Shown: positions 1-9,086, counted from the stretch's first letter. The stretch is DNA of 64,000 bases from Mucilaginibacter lappiensis (GCF_900155965.1 NZ_FTMG01000013.1:122003-186002); one strand, 5' to 3'. Notes: generated by a model from the letters alone, not told the origin. Numbers and translations are program-made.

Positions 1-172
1 ACAAACCCCATTAATCCATTCCCCAAAATTCAAGTCTGATAGAAAATAGCTTACCCTTCCAAGATAGCAGGTCAGCTTTTTTATTTGTTTATATATGATC
101 GTTATAGTTAAAAAACGTTAAATAAATGACTGTACGTCAACTTTCTGTAGGTACATACGATTTGTTTTTACT

Positions 173-180
173 TATTTTTG
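173..180 (+). promoter_or_regulatory. Candidate -7 promoter box upstream of the first operon
   Basis: The octamer TATTTTTG matches the Bacteroidota TAnnTTTG -7 consensus and lies 19 bases before the first gene. No convincing TTG box is present 19-21 bases upstream, so only the -7 element supports the call. Confidence 0.35.
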
Positions 181-199
181 CTACATCAAATTTAAAGTC

Positions 200-634
200 A
201 TGCAAAGGAAATTAATTATCATTGCCAGCTTACTGATAGGTAGTTTTTACAGCGGCGTAGTACACGCCCAGCAAACAACCGCTTTAGAACCAGATCAAAA
301 CCCAAGATATTTGGAAAGCCAGTATAAATATATGCGTGGGGCCGATAGCTTGAACAGCCTGCACGGCACTACGGTTCAAAACACGTATAAAGCTTACGAC
401 TGGTACGAGGCCAAACTGGAACGCCGCAGGCAAAACCGCGAATGGCGCCATGAGGAACGTATGAATGGTTATGATTATAGCCCATCATGGAGTGTCTATG
501 GCGGCTACTCATACCCTTACAGCAATTGGGGTTGGAACAGTGGCTGGGGCGGTGGCTATGGAAACCGTTGGGGTGGTGGCTACGGCGGCCGCTGGGGCGG
601 ACGTACCAGTGTTGGTATAGGCTTTGGCTGGTAA
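200..634 (+). CDS. Secreted Gly/Trp/Tyr-rich protein, function unknown
   Basis: A 144-residue protein with a clear signal peptide (charged start, hydrophobic segment about residues 4-20, probable cleavage after the AQ-like VHAQ). The middle is charged with an Arg-rich stretch (about 72-90). The last 50 residues are a low-complexity tail dominated by Gly, Trp, Tyr and Ser, with GGGYG and RWGG repeats, ending in GIGFGW. No enzyme motif is visible. It sits 49 bases upstream of an LpoB-like gene in the same direction and is probably its operon partner, which suggests an envelope location. The terminal aromatic residue resembles an outer-membrane sorting end, but the length is too small for a barrel. 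Function is not known. Confidence 0.75.
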   Translation: MQRKLIIIASLLIGSFYSGVVHAQQTTALEPDQNPRYLESQYKYMRGADSLNSLHGTTVQNTYKAYDWYEAKLERRRQNREWRHEERMNGYDYSPSWSVYGGYSYPYSNWGWNSGWGGGYGNRWGGGYGGRWGGRTSVGIGFGW

Positions 635-683
635 CAATTTACTCAAAATACAATCTTATTATATAAAACCCCGAACAATACAC

Positions 684-1277
684 ATGAAATTCAACAAAAT
701 TATAGCAGTTGCTGCCCTTGCAGTTTCAGGAATGTTAGTAGCCTCATGCTCCAGACAAGTAACACGTGTTAGTACAGACGAAACCATCGATATCAGCGGA
801 AACTGGAACAACAGCGATTCGAGATTAGTAGCAGCCGACCTTACCGATAAAATATTGAACGCCGCCTGGATAAACACCCACCAGGAAGAACATCAGGGTA
901 AAAGGCCTGTAGTTATTGTTGGCTTTGTTCAAAACAAAAGCCATGAACATATTGATGCCGAAACATTTGTAAAAGATGTTGAAAGCGCGTTTATACAAAC
1001 CCAAAAAGTACGTTTGGTACAAGGCGGCAAAAAACGTGACGAATTACGTGCCGAAAAAGAAGATCAGCAAACCAACGCTACCGTTTCAAGCATGAAAAAA
1101 TTCGGTTTGGAAAACGGAGCCGATTACATACTGCAAGGTTCTATCAACTCCATTGTTGATGCCCACAAACGTCAAAAAGTGGTTTATTACCAGGTTAACC
1201 TGGAACTGACCAATATCCAAACCAACGAAGTAGTTTGGATAGGCGAAAAGAAAATAGCCAAATACGTAAAAAACTAA
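684..1277 (+). CDS. LpoB-like lipoprotein (penicillin-binding protein activator family)
   Basis: A 197-residue lipoprotein. The start at the ATG opening MKFNKIIAV is chosen because it gives a proper signal peptide and lipobox (LVASC); an upstream in-frame start at 624 would add a non-signal extension overlapping the previous gene. The body matches the LpoB/PBP activator family: RLVAADLTDKIL, RPVVIVGFVQNKSHEHID, then ADQQ-like EDQQTNA, GADYILQGSINSIVD and YYQVNLELTNIQTNEVVWIGEKK. In Enterobacteria LpoB activates PBP1B from the outer membrane; in Bacteroidota the partner is unknown. The next gene encodes another lipoprotein commonly paired with this family, supporting a shared envelope role. 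Confidence 0.88.
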   Translation: MKFNKIIAVAALAVSGMLVASCSRQVTRVSTDETIDISGNWNNSDSRLVAADLTDKILNAAWINTHQEEHQGKRPVVIVGFVQNKSHEHIDAETFVKDVESAFIQTQKVRLVQGGKKRDELRAEKEDQQTNATVSSMKKFGLENGADYILQGSINSIVDAHKRQKVVYYQVNLELTNIQTNEVVWIGEKKIAKYVKN

Positions 1278-1289
1278 GCCTGTTATATA

Positions 1290-1378
1290 GGAAGAGTCAA
1301 GATACAAGAATCAAGAGTCAAGACAATACAAAATTGATCTTTCCTCTTGATTCTTGACTCTTGACTCTTGATTCTTCC
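1290..1378. repeat. Heptad-based inverted repeat (AAGAGTC/AAGAATC units)
   Basis: The gap between the LpoB-like gene and the next lipoprotein gene is almost wholly a hairpin: the left arm is built from 7-base units of the type CAAGAGT/CAAGAAT, and the right arm (about 1344-1377) is its reverse complement. It ends 6 bases before the next start codon, so a transcript spanning both genes would carry a large stem-loop here. Confidence 0.8.
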
Positions 1379-1383
1379 CAATA

Positions 1384-2814
1384 ATGATAAACCTCCGCAA
1401 GTATATTCTCCAGGCATCGTCTGTTATAGGATTGATGCTTTTTTTGTCAGGCTGCGCATCTTATAATGACCGTATTCTTCCGTATTATAAAAATGTTTCG
1501 GCCGGGAATTACAAAGCTGCCGAGACAGAGCTGGACAAAAACAGCCTGATCCAAAAACCCCGTAACAGGCTCCTTTACCTGATGGAAAAGGGAAGGATAA
1601 GCCAACTGAACGGAGAATATAAAAACAGCAACCAGTATTTTAACGATGCCGACTCGATGTTGGAGCATGGTATGACAAGTGCTGCGGATGAGGCCGTTGG
1701 TGCATTGGTAAACCCCATGACGCAGCGGTATAAAGGCGAGGATTTTGAGAAATTCATGATCCATTATTACAAGGCGCTCAACTATATGTATCTGCATAAT
1801 ACCGAAGATGCCATAGTGGAAGCCAGGCGTATTAGCCTGCAAGCCCAGGTACAGGGCGATAAATTTAACAATAAAGATAGCCGTTACTCCAACGACGCGT
1901 TTTCGCTCATGCTGCAGGGGATGCTGTATGAAAGCAACAACGATGTGAATAACGCATTCATATCTTACCGTAACGCGGCTGAGCTATATCTGAAAAATCC
2001 TGATAAAACCTATTACGGCACCACGATGCCACTGGGGCTTCAGCAGGATGTAATTCGTACAGCCATGCTGAATGGATTTACAACCGAGGCCGATGAATTT
2101 GAAAAAGCCTTCGGCATGAGCAATTACGTGCTGCCCAAACCAAGTGAGGGCGGCGAGCTGATCCTTTTTTGGGAAAACGGTCTGGCTCCGGTTAAAACCC
2201 AGGTCGATTTATTTTTTAGCCTGATCAGGAACAACAACGGCGACCTCTTTTTTACAGACGCGGCCGGCGGATTAGTACTTCCATTTAATTACAGTGGCGA
2301 CCGGAATAAAGTAAACACCAAATCGGTAGAAAGCCTGCGGGTGGCCTGGCCAAAATATGTGGCGCAAACCCCTTATTATTCGGGCGCGGTGGTCACCAAT
2401 AACCAGCAGCAAATACCGCTTGAAAAAGCCGAGGACATCAATGAACTGGCCTTTAGAACATTACAACAACGTACCTTAAACGAAATGGGCAAGGTACTTT
2501 CCAGGCTGGCCGTAAAAAAGATAGCCGAATATTCGGTACGTGCCGCCGCTAAAGATAACAATGGTAATACCAACTCCTTATTGGAAGGCATAGGTTATGG
2601 TATACAGTTGTACAGTCTGCTATCAGAAAAAGCCGATACCCGCAACTGGCAAACGCTGCCATCGTACATTTCATATGCGCGCATACCGCTGCAAAAAGGC
2701 GAAAATCAGATCAGCCTTACCCTAAAAAACAGCCACGGTGCCGATGAAACCAAAACCATCAAAGTAAACGGTACAGGCCGCCTCCAGTTTTATAATTATT
2801 CATCATTGCGGTAA
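1384..2814 (+). CDS. TPR-like lipoprotein of the COG3014 type, partner of LpoB
   Basis: A 476-residue lipoprotein with a signal peptide and lipobox LSGC (Cys about residue 24). Residues about 35-230 are helical and contain TPR-like pairs (NYKAAETELDKN, YLMEKGRISQLNGEYKNSNQYFNDAD, MIHYYKALNYMYLHNTEDAIVEARR, LMLQGMLYESNNDVNNAFISYRNAAELY). The C-terminal part is predicted beta-rich and ends without a membrane anchor. The layout resembles COG3014 lipoproteins, which occur next to LpoB homologues in several phyla. The family has no firmly assigned biochemical role. Same strand as the LpoB-like gene, separated only by the hairpin repeat. Confidence 0.78.
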   Translation: MINLRKYILQASSVIGLMLFLSGCASYNDRILPYYKNVSAGNYKAAETELDKNSLIQKPRNRLLYLMEKGRISQLNGEYKNSNQYFNDADSMLEHGMTSAADEAVGALVNPMTQRYKGEDFEKFMIHYYKALNYMYLHNTEDAIVEARRISLQAQVQGDKFNNKDSRYSNDAFSLMLQGMLYESNNDVNNAFISYRNAAELYLKNPDKTYYGTTMPLGLQQDVIRTAMLNGFTTEADEFEKAFGMSNYVLPKPSEGGELILFWENGLAPVKTQVDLFFSLIRNNNGDLFFTDAAGGLVLPFNYSGDRNKVNTKSVESLRVAWPKYVAQTPYYSGAVVTNNQQQIPLEKAEDINELAFRTLQQRTLNEMGKVLSRLAVKKIAEYSVRAAAKDNNGNTNSLLEGIGYGIQLYSLLSEKADTRNWQTLPSYISYARIPLQKGENQISLTLKNSHGADETKTIKVNGTGRLQFYNYSSLR

Positions 2815-2844
2815 AAGGTGTAAGATAATCCCTACGTTTAATTT

Positions 2845-2906
2845 GTCATCCTGAGCGGAGCGAAGGATCTATCAGCGAGTAGATTCTTCGCTCCGCTCAG
2901 AATGAC
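2845..2906. repeat. Palindromic repeat, GTCATCCTGAGCG family
   Basis: The left arm begins GTCATCCTGAGCGGAGCGAA and the right arm ends TTCGCTCCGCTCAGAATGAC, its near-perfect reverse complement, around a short loop. Related units lie at 45991-46020 and 56399-56469. This looks like a REP-like extragenic element. Confidence 0.85.
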
Positions 2907-3022
2907 CAGGATTATTTACTTCGCACCTCAATGACGTATTTCTTATTAAAGCTCCCTACGCCTACCGCTCCATCCCATTGAAAATCCCAAACATTTTTTG
3001 TATCTTTAGGTACATTCCAAAC

Positions 3023-3063
3023 ACAGCCCTGCTTACTTGAATATTGTAAGCAGGGCTGTTTAA
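3023..3063 (+). terminator. Probable terminator after the lipoprotein operon
   Basis: A perfect 14-base stem, ACAGCCCTGCTTAC (3023-3036) with GTAAGCAGGGCTGT (3046-3059), and a 9-base loop, followed by a short weak T-rich run. It lies 209 bases after the lipoprotein gene on the same strand. Confidence 0.6.
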
Positions 3064-3365
3064 TTAAAGAGATAAAAAGCCTAAAAATTAGAACTATTTA
3101 CACGTATACTATTAATAGTCAATAGTATAAATCTTTTTAAATCATTTAAATTGTATCAAAAATTTGTTAAAAAGTGTTAAAATAGATTGTTTTGAATGAG
3201 TTTAGAGCAGTTTTCTATTCGTTTTTAGTCGATTTTCGATAGAAAAAGTGTTAAAATAAAGGTTTAAAAAGTTTTTGATCAACAAGAGCTGTTTGAATTT
3301 TATAATTATCTTTAATAAAGTAGTAACCAGTTTCAGGAACCCATCACTTTCAACCTATCATACCC

Positions 3366-3794
3366 ATGGCCGAAAATAAAACCAAAGAAACCACTGCCAG
3401 TGTAGCCGAATTTCTGAATGCGGTAGCGGATGAAACCAAACGCAAAGACAGTTTCCGACTGGTACAGATCATGGAGGAGCAAACCGGCCTGGAAGCCAAA
3501 ATGTGGGGACCTGCCATTGTGGGTTTTGGCAGCTGCCATTATAAATATGAAAGCGGCCGCGAGGGCGATATGCCCATGGTTGCTTTCTCCCCGCGCAAAG
3601 CCGAAATTACCCTTTACCTGATGCAGGACCCTGTGGAGAAAGAAAAATTGCTTGCCAATTTTGGCAAATACAAAACAGGAAAAGGCTGTATCTATGTCAA
3701 AAAACTGCAGGATATTCATGAAGATGTACTGCGGGAAATGATTACCTCCGCCGTTGGCTATTTAAAAACCAAATACTGCGCATCAATATCTTAA
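3366..3794 (+). CDS. DUF1801 domain protein (YdhG-like)
   Basis: A 142-residue cytosolic protein. Residues about 15-138 match the DUF1801/YdhG-like fold: SVAEFLNAVADETKRKD near the start, the MWGPAIVGFG segment, then the YKYESGREGDMPMVAFSP strand and a final segment with KGCIYVKKLQDIHEDVL. Family members are small single-domain proteins of uncertain biochemical role, some resembling iron-binding frataxin-like folds by structure. There is no operon partner; it is preceded by a long AT-rich region with direct repeats. Family assignment is firm, function is not. Confidence 0.85.
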   Translation: MAENKTKETTASVAEFLNAVADETKRKDSFRLVQIMEEQTGLEAKMWGPAIVGFGSCHYKYESGREGDMPMVAFSPRKAEITLYLMQDPVEKEKLLANFGKYKTGKGCIYVKKLQDIHEDVLREMITSAVGYLKTKYCASIS

Positions 3795-4085
3795 ATAATT
3801 AAGCGCTGATATTTGGAATTTCATTAATTTTATCTTCTTTTGAACAAAGGTTCAAGGAGTTATCCTGATTAAACCACCAGACCCTTTATGCAGATATGCA
3901 TTGTATACCAACAATAAACCAATTTAGAATACCAATTTATAAGCACTATTGCTGAATTTATAAAACACCTTGAAGAGGTTGTTAGGTGTTGAGTGTTGAA
4001 CTTTCAAAGCTTAACAATAACTTAACTTATAAAATTAAGCATAGTAATACCTTAGTTATATAATTGCCCCTATTGATTATTTATA
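3795..4085. other. 291-base intergenic region before the first sigma factor gene
   Basis: AT-rich with no ORF and no strong hairpin seen. It presumably contains the promoter of the sigma/FecR/SusCD cassette, but no clear TAnnTTTG box could be assigned. Confidence 0.5.
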
Positions 4086-4625
4086 ATGGATGATATAGAA
4101 TTACTGTCGCAGGTAACAGCAGATGACAGGGAAGCCTTCAATTCCTTATTTCTAAAATATTATCCGTTATTATCAGATTTTTGCCGTTTTTTAGGTATAA
4201 ACAGCGATGACGGTGAGGATATCATTGCAGATGTTTTCCTGGATCTGTGGGTAAAACGGGAAAGATTACGCATACATACCTCCCTAAAATCGTACCTGTA
4301 CGGCGCTGTAAAAAACAGGGTTTACACCTTAAAAGGCAAAAATCAAAAGATGCCGCTACTGCCCGAAGAGTATGCATCCGATAAAGCCATCAGTGATCAC
4401 CTTCGGCCCGATGAAATGCTTTTCAGAAAGGATCGCCGCCTGATGATCGAACGGTTTGTTGATGAATTGCCCGAACAAGGTCGACTCATTTTTTTAATGA
4501 ACTGGCAACATCAGCTTGACTACCAGGAAATTGCCGAAATTTTAGGTATCTCTCCCCATACAGTAAAGACACATATTTACCGATCCGTAAATTATTTCCG
4601 GAAACGCCTGCTTTTTGTTAAGTAA
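4086..4625 (+). CDS. ECF-type RNA polymerase sigma factor (FecI-like)
   Basis: A 179-residue sigma-70 family member with only regions 2 and 4. Region 2 covers about residues 14-75 (AFNSLFLKYYPLLSDFCRF, DGEDIIADVFLDLWVKR). Region 4 covers about 120-175 (LPEQGRLIFLMNW, YQEIAEILGISPHTVKTHIY, a helix-turn-helix). This is the Bacteroidota ECF group that works with FecR anti-sigma factors and STN-containing outer-membrane receptors. FecR, SusC and SusD genes follow on the same strand, so it most likely drives the downstream cassette in response to substrate bound by the SusC protein. Confidence 0.93.
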   Translation: MDDIELLSQVTADDREAFNSLFLKYYPLLSDFCRFLGINSDDGEDIIADVFLDLWVKRERLRIHTSLKSYLYGAVKNRVYTLKGKNQKMPLLPEEYASDKAISDHLRPDEMLFRKDRRLMIERFVDELPEQGRLIFLMNWQHQLDYQEIAEILGISPHTVKTHIYRSVNYFRKRLLFVK

Positions 4626-4711
4626 TTGGCTCCAATGTTAACATTATATTAAATCGTAAAATCTTGTAATCGAATTATGCCTTTTTGGATACTTACTTCA
4701 AAATGGCATAC

Positions 4712-5752
4712 ATGGATGAACATCACTACCTGTTGATTATAGGTTACCTGGAGGGAAAAATAACCGAAGAGGAAACCCAGTATTTATTACAAAAAGTTCA
4801 AACAGATAAGGAATTTTCCGACGCTTTTGAGGATATCGCCGAGATCTGGTCGGCAAAAAAGGCTGTACCCAATAATAGCAGCAAAGCCAATGAGGTATTA
4901 GCCCGTTTAAATAAAAAGATAGACGATCTGGAAGCAGCGGTCCCTGTTTCCCAAAGCAGATCAGTAAAAGCTGACCACCAGAATACCATTATTCTAAAAT
5001 TACGCCCTATTCTGGCCATAGCCGCGTCGGCACTGATCCTGGCGGGTGCCTTTTGGTTGTATAAGGCTAAACTCAATAACAAACCGGCCAATACTCTGGC
5101 TATAGTCGAAAAACATACCGCTCCCGGCGAAAAGAAAAAGATCAATCTGCCGGATGGTACCGCGGTTACCCTTAACGCATCAAGCAGCTTGCGTATCGCT
5201 AATAGCTTTGGCGATGATAAGCGCGAGGTTTACTTGGATGGAGAAGCTTTTTTTGATGTAAAAAGGAATCCGCAAAAACCATTTATTGTACATACCGGCA
5301 AGATAGCTACCCAAGTACTGGGTACGCATTTCAACGTTTCGGCCTACCAAAACGATAGCAATATTACCGTATCACTGGTACAGGGTAAAGTTCAGGTGGA
5401 TATGAATAATGACCCATCCAAACGCATCATCCTTGACCCTGGTAAACAAATGACCTATTCCAAAACCGATCACCAGGCCCATGTTTCCGATTTTATGACC
5501 GAAGATATTACCGGCTGGAAAGAAAACAAACTGGTATTTAACTATGACAGTTGGCCAGATGCCGCTAAAAAACTAAGCAGATGGTATGGCGTACCCGTTC
5601 AGTTAAAAGACACCACCCTGTTACGCTGCAAGCTGAAGGGCACTTTTGATAATATCCCGCTTGCTAAAGTGATGGAACAGATCAGGATAGTGGCGGATGT
5701 ATCATGGCAAATGCAGGGCAATAAGATGATCATCTCCGGTAAATGCAACTAA
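4712..5752 (+). CDS. FecR-family anti-sigma factor
   Basis: A 346-residue inner-membrane protein. The start at ATG 4712 (MDEHHYLL) places the N-terminus ten residues before the YLEGKITEEE segment, as is usual in the family; ATG 4703 and TTG 4685 are alternatives. One membrane helix is seen around residues 93-113 (ILAIAASALILAGAFWLY). Next come the periplasmic FecR domain (APGEKKKINLPDGTAVTLNA, REVYLDGEAFFDVKRN, FIVHTGKIATQVLGTHFNV) and a C-terminal DUF4974-type domain (LSRWYGVPVQLKD). It should hold the upstream sigma factor and receive the signal from the STN domain of the downstream SusC protein. Confidence 0.93.
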   Translation: MDEHHYLLIIGYLEGKITEEETQYLLQKVQTDKEFSDAFEDIAEIWSAKKAVPNNSSKANEVLARLNKKIDDLEAAVPVSQSRSVKADHQNTIILKLRPILAIAASALILAGAFWLYKAKLNNKPANTLAIVEKHTAPGEKKKINLPDGTAVTLNASSSLRIANSFGDDKREVYLDGEAFFDVKRNPQKPFIVHTGKIATQVLGTHFNVSAYQNDSNITVSLVQGKVQVDMNNDPSKRIILDPGKQMTYSKTDHQAHVSDFMTEDITGWKENKLVFNYDSWPDAAKKLSRWYGVPVQLKDTTLLRCKLKGTFDNIPLAKVMEQIRIVADVSWQMQGNKMIISGKCN

Positions 5753-5888
5753 ACTCAAGAAAGGTAAAGTTTAATGAAGTAAAAAACACAAAACAACAAC
5801 AGGCAGCATGATCAGATCATACTACCTGCTCCGTAATCAGGTTCTCGCCAAAGGACCCAATTCATTTTAGTAAAACAATCTCAAAAAT

Positions 5889-8800
5889 ATGAAAAAATAT
5901 ATATTCTCGCTTCTTAGTGCTATTTATTTGATGTGCACGGTTATACAAGCCAGTGCAGCCAATGTAAACCGCACATCGGATTCTATCAATTGCACGATAC
6001 AGGTCTCCGAAAAATCCATCAAGGAGGTGTTTTCTTTGATAGAAAAACAGACCGGTTTACGCTTTATACATAACGCAACCGAAGCCCAGCTCAGCAAAAA
6101 GATCAGTCTTTCTGAAAATAACCAGCCTATTGATGAGGTATTAAAGAAAATAGCCAAACAATCTGGTTTAACATTCAAAAGGGTAGATCAAACCATATAT
6201 GTACAAACCACCGCCAGGCTTATGAGGGTTAGCGGTAAAGTTATCGATGCGCAAACAGGCGAAACCCTACCAGGTGTATCGGTAAAGCTCAAAGGCAGCA
6301 CCGATGGAACCGTAACTGATATTACAGGTAGCTACCATATCGAGGCTGCCGAAAACAATATTCTGGTATTTTCATTCATCGGTTACTTATCACAGGAACT
6401 TCCGGTTTCTGGCGGTACTCTCAACATATCTTTGAAAGCAGATCAGGCTGCGCTGAAAGAGGTAGTAGTGGTAGGTTACGGTAAGCAATCACGCCAACTG
6501 CTCACCAGCTCCATTGTATCTGTTCAAAATAAAGATTTTAATAAAGGCGCGTTCAGCAACCCGGCGCAGCTACTGCAAGGTAAGGTGGCAGGTCTGAACA
6601 TTACTCGTTCAGGTGACCCAAACGAAGCACCTTCTATTAGCTTGAGGGGACCATCAACATTGCGCACAACCGGTGGTGCACAGGAGCCTTTTTATGTAAT
6701 TGATGGTGTAGCTGGTGCCGATTACCGACTGGTATCGCCAGATGATATTGAAACCATTGACGTATTAAAAGATGCATCAGCAACAGCTATATATGGTACC
6801 CGCGCTGCTAACGGTGTAATTATCATCACTACCAAAAAAGGAAAAACGGGGCAGTCTGTAGTTTCCTATAATGCGTACGCGGGTATTGAAAATATCGCCA
6901 ACAGCATTAAAATGATGAATGCCAGTCAGCTCAATGACTACTTAACAAAAAATGGGCTGGCGCTTGATCCATCTGATCAAAAAGGGGCCAATACCGACTG
7001 GCAAAAAGAAGTAAGCCGTACCGGATCTTCACAAAATCATAACGTTGCGCTTAGCGGTGGTTTTAATCAAACTACTTATAGCGCCTCAGTCAATTATTTT
7101 GATGATAAAGGTATACTGAAGGGAAGTGAATTAAGCCGGTTAACCACTAAGGCAGCTATTGAACAAAAAGCCTTTAATGATCATTTAAAACTGGGCTTGT
7201 CTGTAAATAACTCTTCCAGCACTTCTGATATTATACCTAACCAAAACATTGTTTTATACAATATGCTGCGTTATTTGCCAACTGTACCGGTAAAGCAAAA
7301 CGGAGTATATACCGAAAACCTGCAACGGATACAATATTATAACCCGGTAGCATTACTGGCTGATGCAAATCAGCAAAGCAAAAGCAAATTAAACTTAATA
7401 AGCGCTACTGCCGAGTTAAAGTTGCCTTTTGGTTTTACCTATAACATAAACCTGTCGACACAAAATGAACAAGTTAACGGCGGGTCTTATTATAACAGTC
7501 AATACACACTTGACCAGGGTGTAAATGGCGAAGCTTATCGTTCATCATATGAAAACACGCATAAAGTAGGCGAAACATTCCTGACCTATGATAAAATTAC
7601 CGGCAAGCATAACATTAATGTGCTGGCAGGTTATAGCTTACAGCAGGATGTAAATGGTGATGGTTTCCAGGCCAACAACCGTAATTTCCCTACAGATGAT
7701 ATTGGTTATTTGAACATCGGCTTGGGCTCTCCTCCAAATGGTTTTAAAACTGACTGGGGAAGTAATCTCTATCAAAAGCTACGCTTAATATCTTATTACA
7801 GCAGGGCCAAATACAGTTTTGATAACAAGTACCTGGTACAGTTATCATTAAGGCGCGATGGCTCGTCTGCCTTTGGCGCAAACAATAAATGGGGAACTTT
7901 CCCTTCGGCTTCGCTTGGCTGGCGGATCATTGAGGAGTCGTTCATGAAAAAACAGACCCTGTTTAATGATTTAAAATTGCGGGCCAGCTATGGTATCACC
8001 GGTAACTCCCTGGGTTTCGATCCGCTGATTGCGCAGATCAAATATGGTAATGTAGGCGCATTTTATAACAATGGCACATTTACCAATGCTATTGGCCCAA
8101 CTCAAAACCCCAACCCCGATTTGAAATGGGAAAAAACTGCCATGTATAACCTTGGCTTGGATTTCTCTTTACTCAAAGGCAGGGTTAGCGGAACATTGGA
8201 AGTTTATGACAAAAAAACCAGCGACCTGATTTATTTTTATCCGGTATCAACCACACAATATTTTGCAAATACACTTACCGCCAACGTTGGCGATATTTCA
8301 AACAAAGGCTACGAAATAACGATTAATGCGACTCCTGTTCAGACCAGCAAATTCAGATGGAACACCTCACTTAACGTGGCCCATAATAATAACAAGCTGG
8401 TATCATTATCAAACTCTGCCTTTAAGCTCGATTCTATTCCGGTAGCAGAACCAGGTGGTCAGGGCGAAACTGGTTATAAAGTACAGATCCTGAAAACAGG
8501 CTATCCTGTTGGCCAGTTCCTTTTATATAAATATGCGGGCAAAAATGCCGCCGGTGTATCACAGTTTTACAGCCGCAGCGGCGGGCTTACCACCACCCCT
8601 ACCTCAAAAGATTATTATTATGCCGGTAATGCACAGCCTAAACTGTTATTTGGTTTTAATAACAGCTTTGCCTACGGTAATTTTGACCTGAACGTATTTA
8701 TAAGGGGCTCATTAGGCGGTAAAATACTGAACGCTACCCTGGCCGATCTGAACCGTACCAGTGATGTACGAAGCTATAACCTACCGGTTTCCTCGGCAAA

Positions 8801-9086
8801 TGAATCGCCTAAGGATGTTAATGCCTATATATACTCAGATCGTTATATTGAGAGTGGTTCTTATTTAAGACTGGATAATGCAACGCTGGGTTATACCTTC
8901 CCTAAGTTTACACCGGGTATACGTAACCTTCGTCTGTATGTATCTGGCAATAACCTGGCTACCATAACCGGGTATAAGGGTATTGATCCCGAAGTATCAT
9001 TAGGGGGGCTTACACCTGGTATTGATAATAAAAATTACTACCCGCGTACCAGGGCCTTCTTATTCGGTTTAAGTGCATCATTTTAA
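5889..9086 (+). CDS. SusC/RagA TonB-linked outer-membrane receptor with STN signalling domain
   Basis: A 1065-residue protein with a signal peptide (1-24), an STN domain (about 32-100, SEKSIKEVFSLIEKQTGLRF), a CarboxypepD_reg-like domain (about 112-192, VSGKVIDAQTGETLPGVSV), a TonB box/linker with VVVVGYG, a plug (about 205-320, with FYVIDGVAGADYR and the ATAIYGTRAANGVIIITTKK hallmark) and a 22-strand barrel ending in an aromatic-rich strand that finishes in F. The STN domain marks it as a transducer that signals through FecR. SusD follows after 22 bases. No glycoside hydrolase or polysaccharide lyase is adjacent, so the substrate cannot be named. Confidence 0.95.
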   Translation: MKKYIFSLLSAIYLMCTVIQASAANVNRTSDSINCTIQVSEKSIKEVFSLIEKQTGLRFIHNATEAQLSKKISLSENNQPIDEVLKKIAKQSGLTFKRVDQTIYVQTTARLMRVSGKVIDAQTGETLPGVSVKLKGSTDGTVTDITGSYHIEAAENNILVFSFIGYLSQELPVSGGTLNISLKADQAALKEVVVVGYGKQSRQLLTSSIVSVQNKDFNKGAFSNPAQLLQGKVAGLNITRSGDPNEAPSISLRGPSTLRTTGGAQEPFYVIDGVAGADYRLVSPDDIETIDVLKDASATAIYGTRAANGVIIITTKKGKTGQSVVSYNAYAGIENIANSIKMMNASQLNDYLTKNGLALDPSDQKGANTDWQKEVSRTGSSQNHNVALSGGFNQTTYSASVNYFDDKGILKGSELSRLTTKAAIEQKAFNDHLKLGLSVNNSSSTSDIIPNQNIVLYNMLRYLPTVPVKQNGVYTENLQRIQYYNPVALLADANQQSKSKLNLISATAELKLPFGFTYNINLSTQNEQVNGGSYYNSQYTLDQGVNGEAYRSSYENTHKVGETFLTYDKITGKHNINVLAGYSLQQDVNGDGFQANNRNFPTDDIGYLNIGLGSPPNGFKTDWGSNLYQKLRLISYYSRAKYSFDNKYLVQLSLRRDGSSAFGANNKWGTFPSASLGWRIIEESFMKKQTLFNDLKLRASYGITGNSLGFDPLIAQIKYGNVGAFYNNGTFTNAIGPTQNPNPDLKWEKTAMYNLGLDFSLLKGRVSGTLEVYDKKTSDLIYFYPVSTTQYFANTLTANVGDISNKGYEITINATPVQTSKFRWNTSLNVAHNNNKLVSLSNSAFKLDSIPVAEPGGQGETGYKVQILKTGYPVGQFLLYKYAGKNAAGVSQFYSRSGGLTTTPTSKDYYYAGNAQPKLLFGFNNSFAYGNFDLNVFIRGSLGGKILNATLADLNRTSDVRSYNLPVSSANESPKDVNAYIYSDRYIESGSYLRLDNATLGYTFPKFTPGIRNLRLYVSGNNLATITGYKGIDPEVSLGGLTPGIDNKNYYPRTRAFLFGLSASF

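Larger units (their letters stand above)
2815..3365. other. 551-base gene-free stretch
   Basis: No coding potential was found. It holds, in order, a 62-base palindromic repeat (2845-2906), a terminator-like hairpin (3023-3059), a perfect 9-base dyad TATACTATT/AATAGTATA (3105-3113 and 3121-3129) and two direct copies of AAAAAGTGTTAAAATA (3169-3184 and 3243-3258). The last 300 bases are very AT-rich and probably contain the promoter of the DUF1801 gene. Confidence 0.7.

Noticed and set aside
624..683. Upstream extension of the LpoB-like gene
   Set aside because: It would overlap the preceding gene and bury the signal peptide; the ATG at 684 gives a normal lipoprotein start.
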